From positions 1 to 15,288 of the forward strand of contig PWPP01000113.1 of the NCBI GenBank assembly GCA_003558625.1: a stretch of DNA of 15,288 nt. Reading direction: 5' to 3'. Shown here one piece after another: positions 6,624-14,091 of the stretch. The number at the start of each line of letters is the position of its first letter. Within the stretch, counting starts at the first letter, position 1. The translations under genes and the position numbers were made by a program. This DNA comes from Syntrophomonas sp. GTDB taxonomy: Bacteria; Bacillota; Syntrophomonadia; Syntrophomonadales; Syntrophomonadaceae. The notes beneath the pieces were generated by a model. That model was not told the origin of the DNA. It was given only the letters and a program-made list of their open reading frames with translations, and searched no databases.

Positions 6624-8177
6624 ATGAAAATTGTTACCGCTGCCCAGATGCGGGAAATTGATCGCCGGGCTACGATGGAATTCGCCATCCCCTCGCTGGT
6701 CCTCATGGAAAATGCCGGGATCAAAAGTGCTGATCTGGTTCTGCAGCTGTTAGCGGGGGAAATTAAGACTATGAGGATCGTAATCATAGCCGGCCCGGGC
6801 AATAACGGCGGTGATGGGCTGGTGGCAGCCCGGCATTTAATGAATGGAGGAGCCTGGGTAGATACTTTTATCATGGCACAGGAAGAAGAATTGAGCATAG
6901 ATACCCGGACCAATTTGTTGATTTTACAAAAGACGGGTGGTAACATTACCTGGTTGCAGGGGGAGGGAGACTTATATGCCCTGGAACTGGCATTGCTAAA
7001 AGCAGACCTGGTGGTCGATGCCATCTATGGCATTGGATTTAAAGGGATATTGCAGGAGCATGCGGCCAACATTGTATGCCTGGTAAACAAACTGGCAAAA
7101 CTTGTTTTGGCTCTTGATCTTCCTTCGGGAGTGGAAGCAGACACCGGGAGAGTTCACGGAGAGGCCATAAGGGCCAGGCATACGATAACCTTTGCCTTGC
7201 CCAAACCGGGCCTCTTGCTGGAACCGGGCCGGGAATTCGCCGGGCATCTGACCGTGGCCGATATATCAATCCCACGCTTGTTATGCCGGGATGAAAATAT
7301 AGGGTTGAATCTTATTGATGATGAATTGGTACAGTCTTTTTTTAAACCCCGTTCGCCTGAATCCCATAAAGGAACCTATGGACATGTGCTGGTAATAGGA
7401 GGTTCACCGGGAATGAGCGGGGCGGTTATCATGGCTGCTTATGGGGCATTACGCTCAGGAGCAGGATTAGTAACAGCGGCACTTCCGGAATCGCTTATGC
7501 CTATAATAGATCATGCCGGAATGGAGCTTATGACGATGCCCCTGGAAGAAACCAGCCAGACAACCATAGCCCTGGAAGCCTTGCCCGCGATTGAAAATTT
7601 ATTGGACACGGTATCTGTTTGCGTGGTGGGTCCCGGCATGTCCAGGTTTTCTGAGGCCAATGCCCTGTTACGGGCTATTTTAAAACGATCAGGAATTCCG
7701 GTATTAATTGATGCTGACGGCCTCAATGCCCTGGAAAAAGATGTAGGTATACTGGCATCACGGCAAGTACCGATCGTGATCACTCCTCATCCCGGGGAAA
7801 TGGCCCGTCTGACCGGCAAAAACATTGAGGAAATCCAGTCCCAGCGGTTGGAAATTGCCCGGGAAGCAGCCCGGGAATGGGGGGTAACGGTAGTGCTGAA
7901 AGGCAATAAAACCTTAGTTGCAGCACCTGGTGGAGAGGTTTTCTTAAACATCAGGGGAAATCCCGGGATGGCGACAGCCGGCAGCGGGGATGTTTTATCG
8001 GGAATCATTGCCGGTTTCATTGCCCAGGGCATGCAGGTAAAGCATGCTGCGGTTGTGGGCGTCTACCTACATGCCCTGGCCGGTGATGAAGCGGCAGTTA
8101 GTCTGGGGCAGAGAGGGTTAATCGCCGGCGATATTATTAACCATTTACCCGGAGTTATCAAGAAATTTGAAGGATAA
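6624..8177 (+). CDS. nnr: Bifunctional NAD(P)H-hydrate epimerase / ADP-dependent NAD(P)H-hydrate dehydratase
   Basis: A cytoplasmic metabolite-repair enzyme. Its N-terminal half epimerizes the damaged hydrates of NADH and NADPH, and its C-terminal half dehydrates the S form back to NAD(P)H using ADP. The product is 517 aa, full length. Seen: the YjeF N domain (about 1-215) with AGPGNNGGDGLVAARH near 56-71 and VDAIYGIGFKG; the ribokinase-like C domain (about 230-515) with GHVLVIGGSPGMSGA, PVLIDADGLNAL, ITPHPGEMARL and the catalytic loop GSGDVLSG beginning at 453. ATG start; AAGGA lies about 11 bases upstream, next to the acpS stop. It is the second gene of a run with acpS. No damage to either active site is visible. 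Confidence 0.97.
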   Translation: MKIVTAAQMREIDRRATMEFAIPSLVLMENAGIKSADLVLQLLAGEIKTMRIVIIAGPGNNGGDGLVAARHLMNGGAWVDTFIMAQEEELSIDTRTNLLILQKTGGNITWLQGEGDLYALELALLKADLVVDAIYGIGFKGILQEHAANIVCLVNKLAKLVLALDLPSGVEADTGRVHGEAIRARHTITFALPKPGLLLEPGREFAGHLTVADISIPRLLCRDENIGLNLIDDELVQSFFKPRSPESHKGTYGHVLVIGGSPGMSGAVIMAAYGALRSGAGLVTAALPESLMPIIDHAGMELMTMPLEETSQTTIALEALPAIENLLDTVSVCVVGPGMSRFSEANALLRAILKRSGIPVLIDADGLNALEKDVGILASRQVPIVITPHPGEMARLTGKNIEEIQSQRLEIAREAAREWGVTVVLKGNKTLVAAPGGEVFLNIRGNPGMATAGSGDVLSGIIAGFIAQGMQVKHAAVVGVYLHALAGDEAAVSLGQRGLIAGDIINHLPGVIKKFEG

Positions 8178-8194
8178 TCATCTCTTTATATAAT
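8167..8194 (+). promoter_or_regulatory. Predicted promoter of the CBS-protein/alr unit
   Basis: TTGAAG (8167-8172), then 16 bases, then a perfect TATAAT (8189-8194). The -35 lies inside the last codons of nnr. Transcription would begin near 8201 and give a leader of about 75 bases before the CBS gene. Confidence 0.5.
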
Positions 8195-8274
8195 GAAGTG
8201 CATAAGTGATGAACTACTTAGATATAAAGCAATCAATGACAGTTATGAGTATGCATGATGAAAGGAGGATATTT

Positions 8275-8730
8275 ATGCTGGCACAAGATATTATGACTCC
8301 CAAAGTGATCTATGCCCGCCCCGAGGACCTGATCGAAGACGTAGCCCGGATTATGGTGGAGAACAAGATCAGTGGTATTCCCGTTATAGACCAGGAGGAC
8401 AAAGTCATTGGTATTATCACCGAACGAGATTTAATTACTAAAGCTGGAGATATAAAAGTACCTTTTTACCTGACCCTGTTTGACAGCATCATTTTTTTAG
8501 AAAACCCGCTTAAATTCAATAAAACCTTGAAAAAATATTTAGCGGTTCAGGTCAAAGATGCTATGACCAAGAAAGTATACGTGGCCGAGGCAGACACGAA
8601 GATCAGTGAAATCGTCGAAGTAATGCAAGATGAAAAAATTAACCGGGTGCCGGTGGTTTCCAAAGGGAAACTGGTGGGTATTATCACCCGCAATGACATT
8701 TTAAAAGTGCTGGTGAAGCAGCATGGGTAA
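8275..8730 (+). CDS. Two-CBS-domain protein
   Basis: A soluble protein of 151 aa made almost only of two CBS domains (about 1-60 and 92-150), joined by a linker containing PFYLTLFDSIIFLEN. Seen: DIMTPKVIYARPEDL, GIPVIDQEDKVIGIITERDL, then DAMTKKVYVAEADTKI and VPVVSKGKLVGIITRNDI. CBS pairs typically bind adenine nucleotides, and stand-alone forms are thought to regulate partners; the partner here is unknown. The ATG at 8275 is chosen because AAAGGAGG (8261-8268) lies 6 bases upstream. An ATG at 8206 would add 23 residues without a ribosome site. The gene overlaps alr by 8 bases, so the two are translationally coupled. Confidence 0.93.
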   Translation: MLAQDIMTPKVIYARPEDLIEDVARIMVENKISGIPVIDQEDKVIGIITERDLITKAGDIKVPFYLTLFDSIIFLENPLKFNKTLKKYLAVQVKDAMTKKVYVAEADTKISEIVEVMQDEKINRVPVVSKGKLVGIITRNDILKVLVKQHG

Positions 8731-9847
8731 ACATAAGCCCATTTGGGCAGAAATCGATTTGCATGCCATTAAGCATAACATTCAGAGGATACGGGGAATT
8801 TTACCCCCGGGAACCAAGCTGATGACGGTGGTAAAGGCCAATGCCTATGGTCATGGCATCATTCCCATTTCCCAAATTTGCCAGGAGCAGGGGGTGGAAG
8901 CCCTGGGAGTGGCGCGTCTGGATGAAGCATTGTGTTTAAGGGCTGCAGGAATAGAACTGCCGATAATAATCCTGGGCTATTTGGAAGGGGAATATGCACC
9001 CGAAGTTATAAGCCACGATATTGCTGTAACCATTATTGACCTGGAGACAGCGGCAACTTTCAGTCGTTTGGCCCGGGAACAAGCGGGTAATGTGAAAGTC
9101 CATGTCAAAATAGACACCGGCATGGGAAGATTGGGATTTATCCCCAATGAGGAGTCTCTGGAAGCCATAGAAAGGATTAGCCGCATGCCCGGGATTGAGT
9201 TGGAAGGCATACTCACACATTTTGCAGTGGCTGATATTGCAGATAAAACCTATACTCTTGAACAGGTAGCTTTATTCGAGGCCTTTATTGGGGAGCTGGA
9301 GGCACGGGGAGTACATTTTGACCTCAAGCATGCGGCTAACAGTGCTGCTGCCATGGAAGTACCGGTTTCCCGCTACAATATGGTGCGAGCCGGGATTACT
9401 TTATATGGATTGCAGCCATCACCGGATGTTAACCAGGAAATCTTGGACCTTATCCCGGCCATGCGCCTAAAAAGCAGAGTTTCCATGGTTAAGTTTTTAG
9501 AACCGGGACAATCGGTCAGTTATGGCCGCACCTTCAGGGCAGACAAAAGGACTCGGATAGCCACCATTCCCGCCGGATATGCTGATGGGTATAGCCGCTT
9601 GTTATCAAACCGGGTCTGGGCTTCAATTAAAGGTGTGAAAGTACCTGTTATCGGTAATATATGTATGGATCAGTGCATGTTAGATGTAAGTGCTTTAGAC
9701 CAGGTAATGACCGGAGACGAGGTTATACTCTTTGGCACCCCCCAGGACCAGATTACAGCCGATGATTTGGCTAAAATCTTGGGAACCATCAATTATGAAA
9801 TTGTATGTAAGGTCAGTGCGCGCGTGCCCCGGGTATACCTATACTAA
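8723..9847 (+). CDS. alr: Alanine racemase
   Basis: A PLP-dependent cytoplasmic enzyme that interconverts L- and D-alanine for peptidoglycan. The product is 374 aa, typical. Seen: the N-terminal TIM-barrel start KPIWAEIDLHAI, the PLP-lysine motif TVVKANAYGHG with K38, HVKIDTGMGRLGF, RAGITLYGLQPS, the C-domain catalytic tyrosine in SVSYGRTF (Y267), and ICMDQCMLDVS near the substrate entry. ATG at 8723 overlaps the end of the CBS gene by 8 bases. Downstream come ndoAI and ndoA, the same order as in Bacillus. Confidence 0.97.
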   Translation: MGKHKPIWAEIDLHAIKHNIQRIRGILPPGTKLMTVVKANAYGHGIIPISQICQEQGVEALGVARLDEALCLRAAGIELPIIILGYLEGEYAPEVISHDIAVTIIDLETAATFSRLAREQAGNVKVHVKIDTGMGRLGFIPNEESLEAIERISRMPGIELEGILTHFAVADIADKTYTLEQVALFEAFIGELEARGVHFDLKHAANSAAAMEVPVSRYNMVRAGITLYGLQPSPDVNQEILDLIPAMRLKSRVSMVKFLEPGQSVSYGRTFRADKRTRIATIPAGYADGYSRLLSNRVWASIKGVKVPVIGNICMDQCMLDVSALDQVMTGDEVILFGTPQDQITADDLAKILGTINYEIVCKVSARVPRVYLY

Positions 9848-9876
9848 CCCTGTTGGGATATAATTGCTCCGAGGCA

Positions 9877-9905
9877 TTGTCTAAGGAGCGGGCAAACCAT
9901 ATAAT
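9877..9905 (+). promoter_or_regulatory. Promoter of the ndoAI-ndoA toxin-antitoxin pair
   Basis: TTGTCT (9877-9882), exactly 17 bases, then perfect TATAAT (9900-9905). It lies 30 bases after the alr stop and about 35 before the antitoxin start, so the pair can be transcribed apart from alr. An inverted repeat GCTCC/GGAGC (9866-9870 and 9885-9889) brackets the -35 and could be an autoregulatory site for the antitoxin. Confidence 0.65.
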
Positions 9906-9940
9906 AAAATATAGCCAGATAGAAAGTGGGGGTGCTGTTT

Positions 9941-10210
9941 TTGCCTGCCTCAAAAAGAATTATTATTACACTTTCCCCAAAAATGTTATCAGAGCTTGAT
10001 GAAGCGGCTTTCTTGGAAAAAAAGAATCGCAGTCAGTTATTAAGGGAAGCCATTCATTATTACCTGGGGGAGCGGAAAAAAAACCTGATCAAAGAACAGA
10101 TGAAAAAAGGCTATAAAGAAATGGCAGAAATCAATCTTACCCTGACCCGGAACACCTGTAATATTGATGAAGAAGCCTTGCTTAACGGATTAGAAAAATT
10201 GGTGGAGTGA
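9941..10210 (+). CDS. ndoAI: Ribbon-helix-helix antitoxin NdoAI (EndoAI, MazE-type)
   Basis: The antitoxin of the NdoA ribonuclease, 89 aa. Seen: an N-terminal CopG-like ribbon-helix-helix (KRIIITLSPKMLSELDEAA then NRSQLLREAIHYYL, about residues 5-42) for dimer formation and DNA binding, then a charged C-terminal part (about 45-89) that would wrap the toxin. The frame opens at a GTG at 9926, but that GTG is part of the G-rich ribosome site GTGGGGGTG; the TTG at 9941, 6 bases after it, gives the usual short N-terminus. The pair has its own promoter. Seven bases separate it from ndoA. Confidence 0.92.
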   Translation: MPASKRIIITLSPKMLSELDEAAFLEKKNRSQLLREAIHYYLGERKKNLIKEQMKKGYKEMAEINLTLTRNTCNIDEEALLNGLEKLVE

Positions 10211-10217
10211 AACATAG

Positions 10218-10574
10218 ATGATCAAGCGCGGTGAGATTTATTATGCTCAGCTTAACCCGGTCGTAGGTTCTGAACAGGGAGGAATGCGACCGGTTTTAGT
10301 GGTGCAAAACGATATTGGCAACCAGTATAGTCCCACCACCATTGTTTTGGCCATTACCTCTCAGATCAACAAAGCCAAGCTTCCTACCCATATCGAGCTT
10401 AAGGCGCAATTATACGGGTTGGAAAAAGATTCAGTGATTCTGACGGAACAAATCAGAACCATCGACAAAACCAGGTTAGAGCAGCGGATTGCCTTTTTAC
10501 ATGAAGACACCATGGAAAAAGTTGAACAGGCCCTTTCCATCAGTTTGGGCTTGAGTGAAATGATAAACCCATAG
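10218..10574 (+). CDS. ndoA: Type II toxin endoribonuclease NdoA (EndoA, MazF family)
   Basis: An mRNA-cutting toxin of 118 aa, close to the 116 aa of B. subtilis EndoA, to which the sequence is very similar from memory. Seen: KRGEIYYAQLNPVVGSEQGG followed by MRPVLVVQNDIGN with the catalytic arginine R24, then AITSQI holding the catalytic threonine/serine region, KLPTHIEL, and the C-terminal SVILTEQIRTIDK. All active-site blocks are intact. Bacillus EndoA cuts at UACAU; the same specificity is likely but unproven here. GGAGTG at the antitoxin stop serves as ribosome site, so antitoxin and toxin are coupled. An intrinsic terminator follows. Confidence 0.96.
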   Translation: MIKRGEIYYAQLNPVVGSEQGGMRPVLVVQNDIGNQYSPTTIVLAITSQINKAKLPTHIELKAQLYGLEKDSVILTEQIRTIDKTRLEQRIAFLHEDTMEKVEQALSISLGLSEMINP

Positions 10575-10609
10575 GCTGCTTCCGACATACCGTTTGGATC
10601 AGCTGCTGC

Positions 10610-10636
10610 AACAGGTCCCGCAGGATCTGTTTTTTA
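10610..10636 (+). terminator. Intrinsic terminator after ndoA
   Basis: The stem ACAGGTCC (10611-10618) / GGATCTGT (10623-10630) has a CGCA loop and one G-U pair, followed by a run of T. It lies 37 bases after the ndoA stop and ends the alr-ndoAI-ndoA unit. A second short repeat, CCCTGG/CCAGGG (10654-10667), follows with a weaker T-run. Confidence 0.75.
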
Positions 10637-10763
10637 TTTTCCGCCGGTACTTCCCCTGGGACCAGGGCTATTTTTCATGCTATATTAGAAACAGAAACTG
10701 CCTGGGGATAAAAACCCGGGAAGCCGTTTTAATGGTTTGAGAACAATGAAGGGATGGATGGCT

Positions 10764-11900
10764 TTGTTAGCAATTAAGGGAGGTCATTTATTAACCGGAG
10801 ACGAAATAACCGGCCCGGGTGAAATAACCATATTCATAGAAAACCAACAGGTAGTTGCTATGGGCAAGGACTTGGTTGTTCCTGAGGGCTTTAAGGTGAT
10901 AGACGCTTTGGGTAAATATATTACAGCCGGGTTTATTGATGCCCACACCCATATCGGTTTAGCCGAAGAGATTTACCGTGTTGAGGGTGATGATGTCAAC
11001 GAGACCAGTGATCCCATCACACCCCAATTACAGGCCCTGGATGGCATAAATTTTGCAGACCTGGCTTTTTCCGATGCTTTGAAAGGCGGGGTCACCCGGG
11101 CCTTAAGTATGCCAGGCAGCGCCAATATCATAGGTGGTCAGGCAGTATTTCTAAAAAGCCTGGCAGCGAATATGAGTGCCATGGTATATAAAAACCCTTT
11201 TGGGTTAAAAGCGGCCTTAGGCGAGAATCCCAAACGGGTTTACGGAGAACTAAAACGCAGCCCTTTTACCAGAATGGCCAACGCCGGTCTACTGCGAGAA
11301 GCCCTTTATAATGCAGCCAAAAAAATGGACAAGAAAGACAAAGAGCAGGAAGATGATTTCAAACTACTTTCCATCTTTAAAGTGTTAACCCGGGAAATGC
11401 CTCTTTTGGTTCATGCGCACCGGGCCGATGATATTTTAACTGCTTTACGGTTGAAGGATGAATTTCAAATCGATATCATTATCCAGCATGCTACCGAAGC
11501 CCTCCTGGTAGCCGATGAACTGGTTAAACGGGAAGTCCCGGTATTTCTGGGTCCATTGCTGGTTAACCGCGCGAAAGTGGAAATGAAAGAGATATCCTTT
11601 ACTACCCCGGCCGCATTAGCCCGCCGGGGAGTGAAATTTGCCCTGACTACGGACCACCCGGTAATTCCCATAGAACATCTCAGGGTTTGTGTAGCCCTGG
11701 CGGTAAGGGAGGGCTTAGATGAACATATCGCTTTAAGCAGCATTACCAAAACCCCGGCTGAAATTCTTAAGGTGGATCATGAAATTGGCAGCATTGCCGT
11801 GGGTAAACAGGCAGATGTGGTGATTTTCGATGGACATCCTTTAGAATTTCGCTCCCGAGTACATCAGGTAGTCGTGGATGGCCAATTATGGGAAGCATAA
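10764..11900 (+). CDS. Metal-dependent amidohydrolase, imidazolonepropionase-like
   Basis: A cytoplasmic amidohydrolase-superfamily enzyme of 378 aa; the substrate is unknown. Seen: the N-terminal beta-sandwich start LAIKGGHLLTGDE, the metal motif DAHTHIG with H61 and H63, LLVHAHRADDIL, IIQHATEA and TTDHPVIPIEH with the catalytic-type aspartate, and the C-terminal IGSIAVGKQADVVIFDGHPL, which is the standard return to the sandwich domain. The start is uncertain: the frame opens at TTG 10737, has ATGs at 10746 and 10758, and a TTG at 10764 with AAGGGATGG upstream that gives the usual MLAIKGG N-terminus; I prefer the last. The gene stands alone between the ndoA terminator and a gene-free stretch. 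Cyclic-amide or dipeptide hydrolysis are family possibilities only. Confidence 0.85.
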   Translation: MLAIKGGHLLTGDEITGPGEITIFIENQQVVAMGKDLVVPEGFKVIDALGKYITAGFIDAHTHIGLAEEIYRVEGDDVNETSDPITPQLQALDGINFADLAFSDALKGGVTRALSMPGSANIIGGQAVFLKSLAANMSAMVYKNPFGLKAALGENPKRVYGELKRSPFTRMANAGLLREALYNAAKKMDKKDKEQEDDFKLLSIFKVLTREMPLLVHAHRADDILTALRLKDEFQIDIIIQHATEALLVADELVKREVPVFLGPLLVNRAKVEMKEISFTTPAALARRGVKFALTTDHPVIPIEHLRVCVALAVREGLDEHIALSSITKTPAEILKVDHEIGSIAVGKQADVVIFDGHPLEFRSRVHQVVVDGQLWEA

Positions 11901-12134
11901 AATGCAGTTCGGGGACATGATGCACAGCGTGAAACCAGCCCCGGTATAGCACAGGGGCAGATGTAGCGGTGAAAATCCCGCAGCGTATCTGACTCAAAAA
12001 CAAGATTTTTCAGGTCCTGGTGGAGTGGGCGCATAATTTCTTTGATATGAGCAAAAAAAGCTAATATCCTCTTGATAAGGACATATAAAAACCGGGATAA
12101 AAGGGTATACTAATGAAAAAACAGGAGGCAAAAG
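11901..12134 (+). other. Gene-free stretch with tandem hairpins, possible structured RNA
   Basis: This 234-base gap has no convincing coding frame. Seen on the plus strand: the stem GCCCC/GGGGC (11938-11942, 11954-11958), directly followed by an imperfect stem with outer arms CAGAT/ATCTG (11958-11962, 11987-11991) and inner arms GCGG/CCGC (11966-11969, 11978-11981). The loop reads TGAAAATC, so the stretch GGTGAAAATCC resembles the start of cobalamin and FMN riboswitch cores, but the rest of those consensus sequences is missing. AAAAACAAGATTTTT and CAGGTCCTG follow. The last 100 bases hold promoter-like elements for the glycosylase gene. Confidence 0.35.
12042..12070 (+). promoter_or_regulatory. 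Predicted promoter of the uracil-DNA glycosylase gene
   Basis: TTGATA (12042-12047), 17 bases, TATCCT (12065-12070). A second TTGATA at 12072-12077 with GATAAA 18 bases later is an alternative. Both are consistent with a sigma-A type start 30-60 bases before the gene. Confidence 0.4.
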
Positions 12135-12830
12135 ATGGCTCCCAGACAGATTAATTTATTTAATGATGACCATCAACCAGAGGAGTTGACGCCTGAATCG
12201 GCAACCAAAGCTGACCCCGCTGCCAAACCGATAGTTTTAGGTGTCAGGGACGGGAACGCGTATGAAGAAATAAAAGAGTATTACCATCTGGAACAAAAAG
12301 CCCTTGCCTGTAGCAAATGCCGTCTGCGGCAGGGATGCCAACAGGTAGTGTTTGGTTGTGGTAACATAAAGGCTTCCCTGATGTTTATCGGAGAAGGACC
12401 GGGCCAGGAAGAAGACCTGCAGGGAAAGCCGTTTGTGGGGAAAGCGGGGCAGCTTCTGAATAAAATATTTGCGGCGGCGGAAATAAAAAGAGAAGATGTT
12501 TATATAACCAATGTGGTGAAATGCCGGCCTCCTCAGAACCGTATACCCAAACCGGATGAAACCAGAATATGCCGCTCTTATCTTGAAGCCCAGATCCGAT
12601 TGATTGATCCCCGTATTATTGTTTGTTTAGGGGCTCTGGCCTGCCAGACGATTATTGATCCCCAGGCCAGGATCAGTGTGGTTAGGGGCCAATGGTATAT
12701 GAAAAGAAACATTAAAATAATGGCTACTTACCATCCCGCTGCCTTGCTCCGTAATGAGGACTTTAAGAAACCGGCCTGGGAAGATTTTAAAATGATACGG
12801 AATGCCTACCAGAAATGTATTAACCCATAA
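12135..12830 (+). CDS. Type-4 (family 4) uracil-DNA glycosylase with [4Fe-4S] cluster
   Basis: A DNA-repair enzyme that removes uracil from DNA, 231 aa. Seen: an N-terminal low-complexity extension of about 45 residues rich in charged residues, then the iron-sulfur cysteines C59, C62, C130 and C146. Their CxxC and 16-residue spacings fit family-4 enzymes. The catalytic motif GEGPGQEED is at 86-94, KPFVGKAGQLL follows, and the motif HPAALLRN lies near the C-terminus. The GEGPG form, rather than GQDPYH, excludes the Ung family. ATG follows AGGAGG by 8 bases. A terminator to separate it from tsaE is not visible, so it may be transcribed with the tsa genes. Confidence 0.95.
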   Translation: MAPRQINLFNDDHQPEELTPESATKADPAAKPIVLGVRDGNAYEEIKEYYHLEQKALACSKCRLRQGCQQVVFGCGNIKASLMFIGEGPGQEEDLQGKPFVGKAGQLLNKIFAAAEIKREDVYITNVVKCRPPQNRIPKPDETRICRSYLEAQIRLIDPRIIVCLGALACQTIIDPQARISVVRGQWYMKRNIKIMATYHPAALLRNEDFKKPAWEDFKMIRNAYQKCINP

Positions 12831-12911
12831 AGAAAGTGGGATCTGTATGCCGGGTTTTGGCAATCAAAGAGTTTAATCCCGAAAACATTTTGCAAAGAAA
12901 GGGGCATATCA

Positions 12912-13394
12912 TTGTTGTTGAGCTTAACCGTAAACGATACAGAAGCAATGCAAGCATTAGGAGAAAAAATTGCCGTTGTTTTGTCGGATAAGGATGTTCT
13001 TTATCTGGTGGGGGAATTGGGAGCGGGAAAGACTACTTTGGCCCAGGGTATTGTTAAAGGGTTAGGCTACCGGGGTATCGTCAGCAGCCCCACCTTTACC
13101 CTGATGAAAGTCTATCCCGGGGATATTCCCGTTTACCATTTTGATTTTTACCGCCTGGAGGGAAGCGAACTGGATGACTTGGGATTAGAAGATTATCTGG
13201 AAAAAGAGGGAATCGCTTTGATTGAATGGCCGGAAATTGGAGCCGGGGTTTTACCGACGGAGGCTTTGATCATAGAAATACATCTGAACCAGGGAGATTA
13301 TGACCGGGAAAGAAGGGTCTTGATTAAGGCAGAGGGTACCAGATACCGGGACAAGTTAAAGGAGTTGAAAGACATTGTTGATCCTGGCAATTGA
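12912..13394 (+). CDS. tsaE: tRNA t6A synthesis ATPase TsaE
   Basis: A cytoplasmic ATPase that drives turnover of the TsaB-TsaD complex in threonylcarbamoyl-adenosine (t6A37) formation on ANN-decoding tRNAs. The product is 160 aa. Seen: Walker A GELGAGKTTLAQ (K40, T41), SSPTFTLMKVY, HFDFYRLE and LIEWPE, all diagnostic of the family. The start is the first of three consecutive TTG codons at 12912, 7 bases after AAAGGGG. The gene ends 20 bases inside tsaB. Confidence 0.96.
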   Translation: MLLSLTVNDTEAMQALGEKIAVVLSDKDVLYLVGELGAGKTTLAQGIVKGLGYRGIVSSPTFTLMKVYPGDIPVYHFDFYRLEGSELDDLGLEDYLEKEGIALIEWPEIGAGVLPTEALIIEIHLNQGDYDRERRVLIKAEGTRYRDKLKELKDIVDPGN

Positions 13395-14088
13395 TTGTGC
13401 CACACCGGCAGCGGGGGTAGCTATAATCCAAGATGAAACATTATTGATCGAAGATTTTATTAACAATAAGAAGAAGCACTCGGAAAGATTCATGGCCACC
13501 ATTGACCGGGTACTAAAGGAATGTGACATAACTTTATCGGAGGTGGATGTCCTGGCCTGTAGCCTGGGCCCCGGGTCCTTCACCGGCTTAAGAATAGGAT
13601 TGGCTACGGTCAAGGGTTTGTGCCTGGCCACCGAAAAACCGGTTATTGGGATTTCAACGTTGGATATGCTGGCGGAAAATATATACTGCAGCCAACCCAC
13701 GCTCGTGAGTCCCCTGCTGAATGCACGCAAAAATGAAGTATACACTGCGTTTTATTTATCCGGGGGGGGCAACACCCGAATCAGTGAAGATCTGGCCTGT
13801 TCTCCCCTGGAATTTACCTTTCGGGCCCGGGAATTGACCCGGGAGCATGGCTTAGAGGAGATCATTCTCCTGGGAGACGGCTATAACCCATACCGGGAAT
13901 TGTACCAAAACGAACTGGGGCCTATGGCTAAAGAGGCGCCGATACATTTAATGCTGCCCCGGGCTGCTGCCCTGGGAAACCTGGCCCGGAAACGAGCTAT
14001 AGCCGGAGATTATGATGATATATGGGCTTTGCGCCCGCATTATCTGCGCTTATCAGAGGCGGAATATCGTCTGGCGGAGGGGAATTGA
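13375..14088 (+). CDS. tsaB: tRNA t6A synthesis subunit TsaB
   Basis: The ASKHA-fold partner that binds and activates TsaD, 237 aa. Seen: LILAIDCATPAAGVAI at the start, HSERFMATIDRVL, LACSLGPGSFTGLRIGLATVKGL (the family signature, about 61-83), and SPLLNARKNEVYTAFY. It lacks the metal site of TsaD, as expected. The start is TTG (13375), followed by a second TTG; AAAGGAG lies 10 bases upstream inside tsaE. The 20-base overlap with tsaE implies coupled translation. Confidence 0.95.
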   Translation: MLILAIDCATPAAGVAIIQDETLLIEDFINNKKKHSERFMATIDRVLKECDITLSEVDVLACSLGPGSFTGLRIGLATVKGLCLATEKPVIGISTLDMLAENIYCSQPTLVSPLLNARKNEVYTAFYLSGGGNTRISEDLACSPLEFTFRARELTREHGLEEIILLGDGYNPYRELYQNELGPMAKEAPIHLMLPRAAALGNLARKRAIAGDYDDIWALRPHYLRLSEAEYRLAEGN

Positions 14089-14091
14089 TCA

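Noticed and set aside
6518..7024. A 168-codon open frame on the minus strand inside acpS/nnr
   Set aside because: It is antisense to two well-supported enzymes, has a serine/arginine-rich shadow composition and no recognisable domain.
11930..12000. Cobalamin or FMN riboswitch
   Set aside because: GGTGAAAATCC fits part of the consensus, but the rest of the core is missing and neither neighbour is a vitamin gene. Kept only as an unassigned structured region.
11767..12003. A 78-codon open frame on the minus strand across the amidohydrolase end and the gap
   Set aside because: It overlaps the conserved C-terminus of the amidohydrolase and shows no domain; it is more likely a shadow.
13356..13745. 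A 129-codon open frame on the minus strand inside tsaB
   Set aside because: It is antisense to the conserved TsaB signature region, with no motif or ribosome site of its own.
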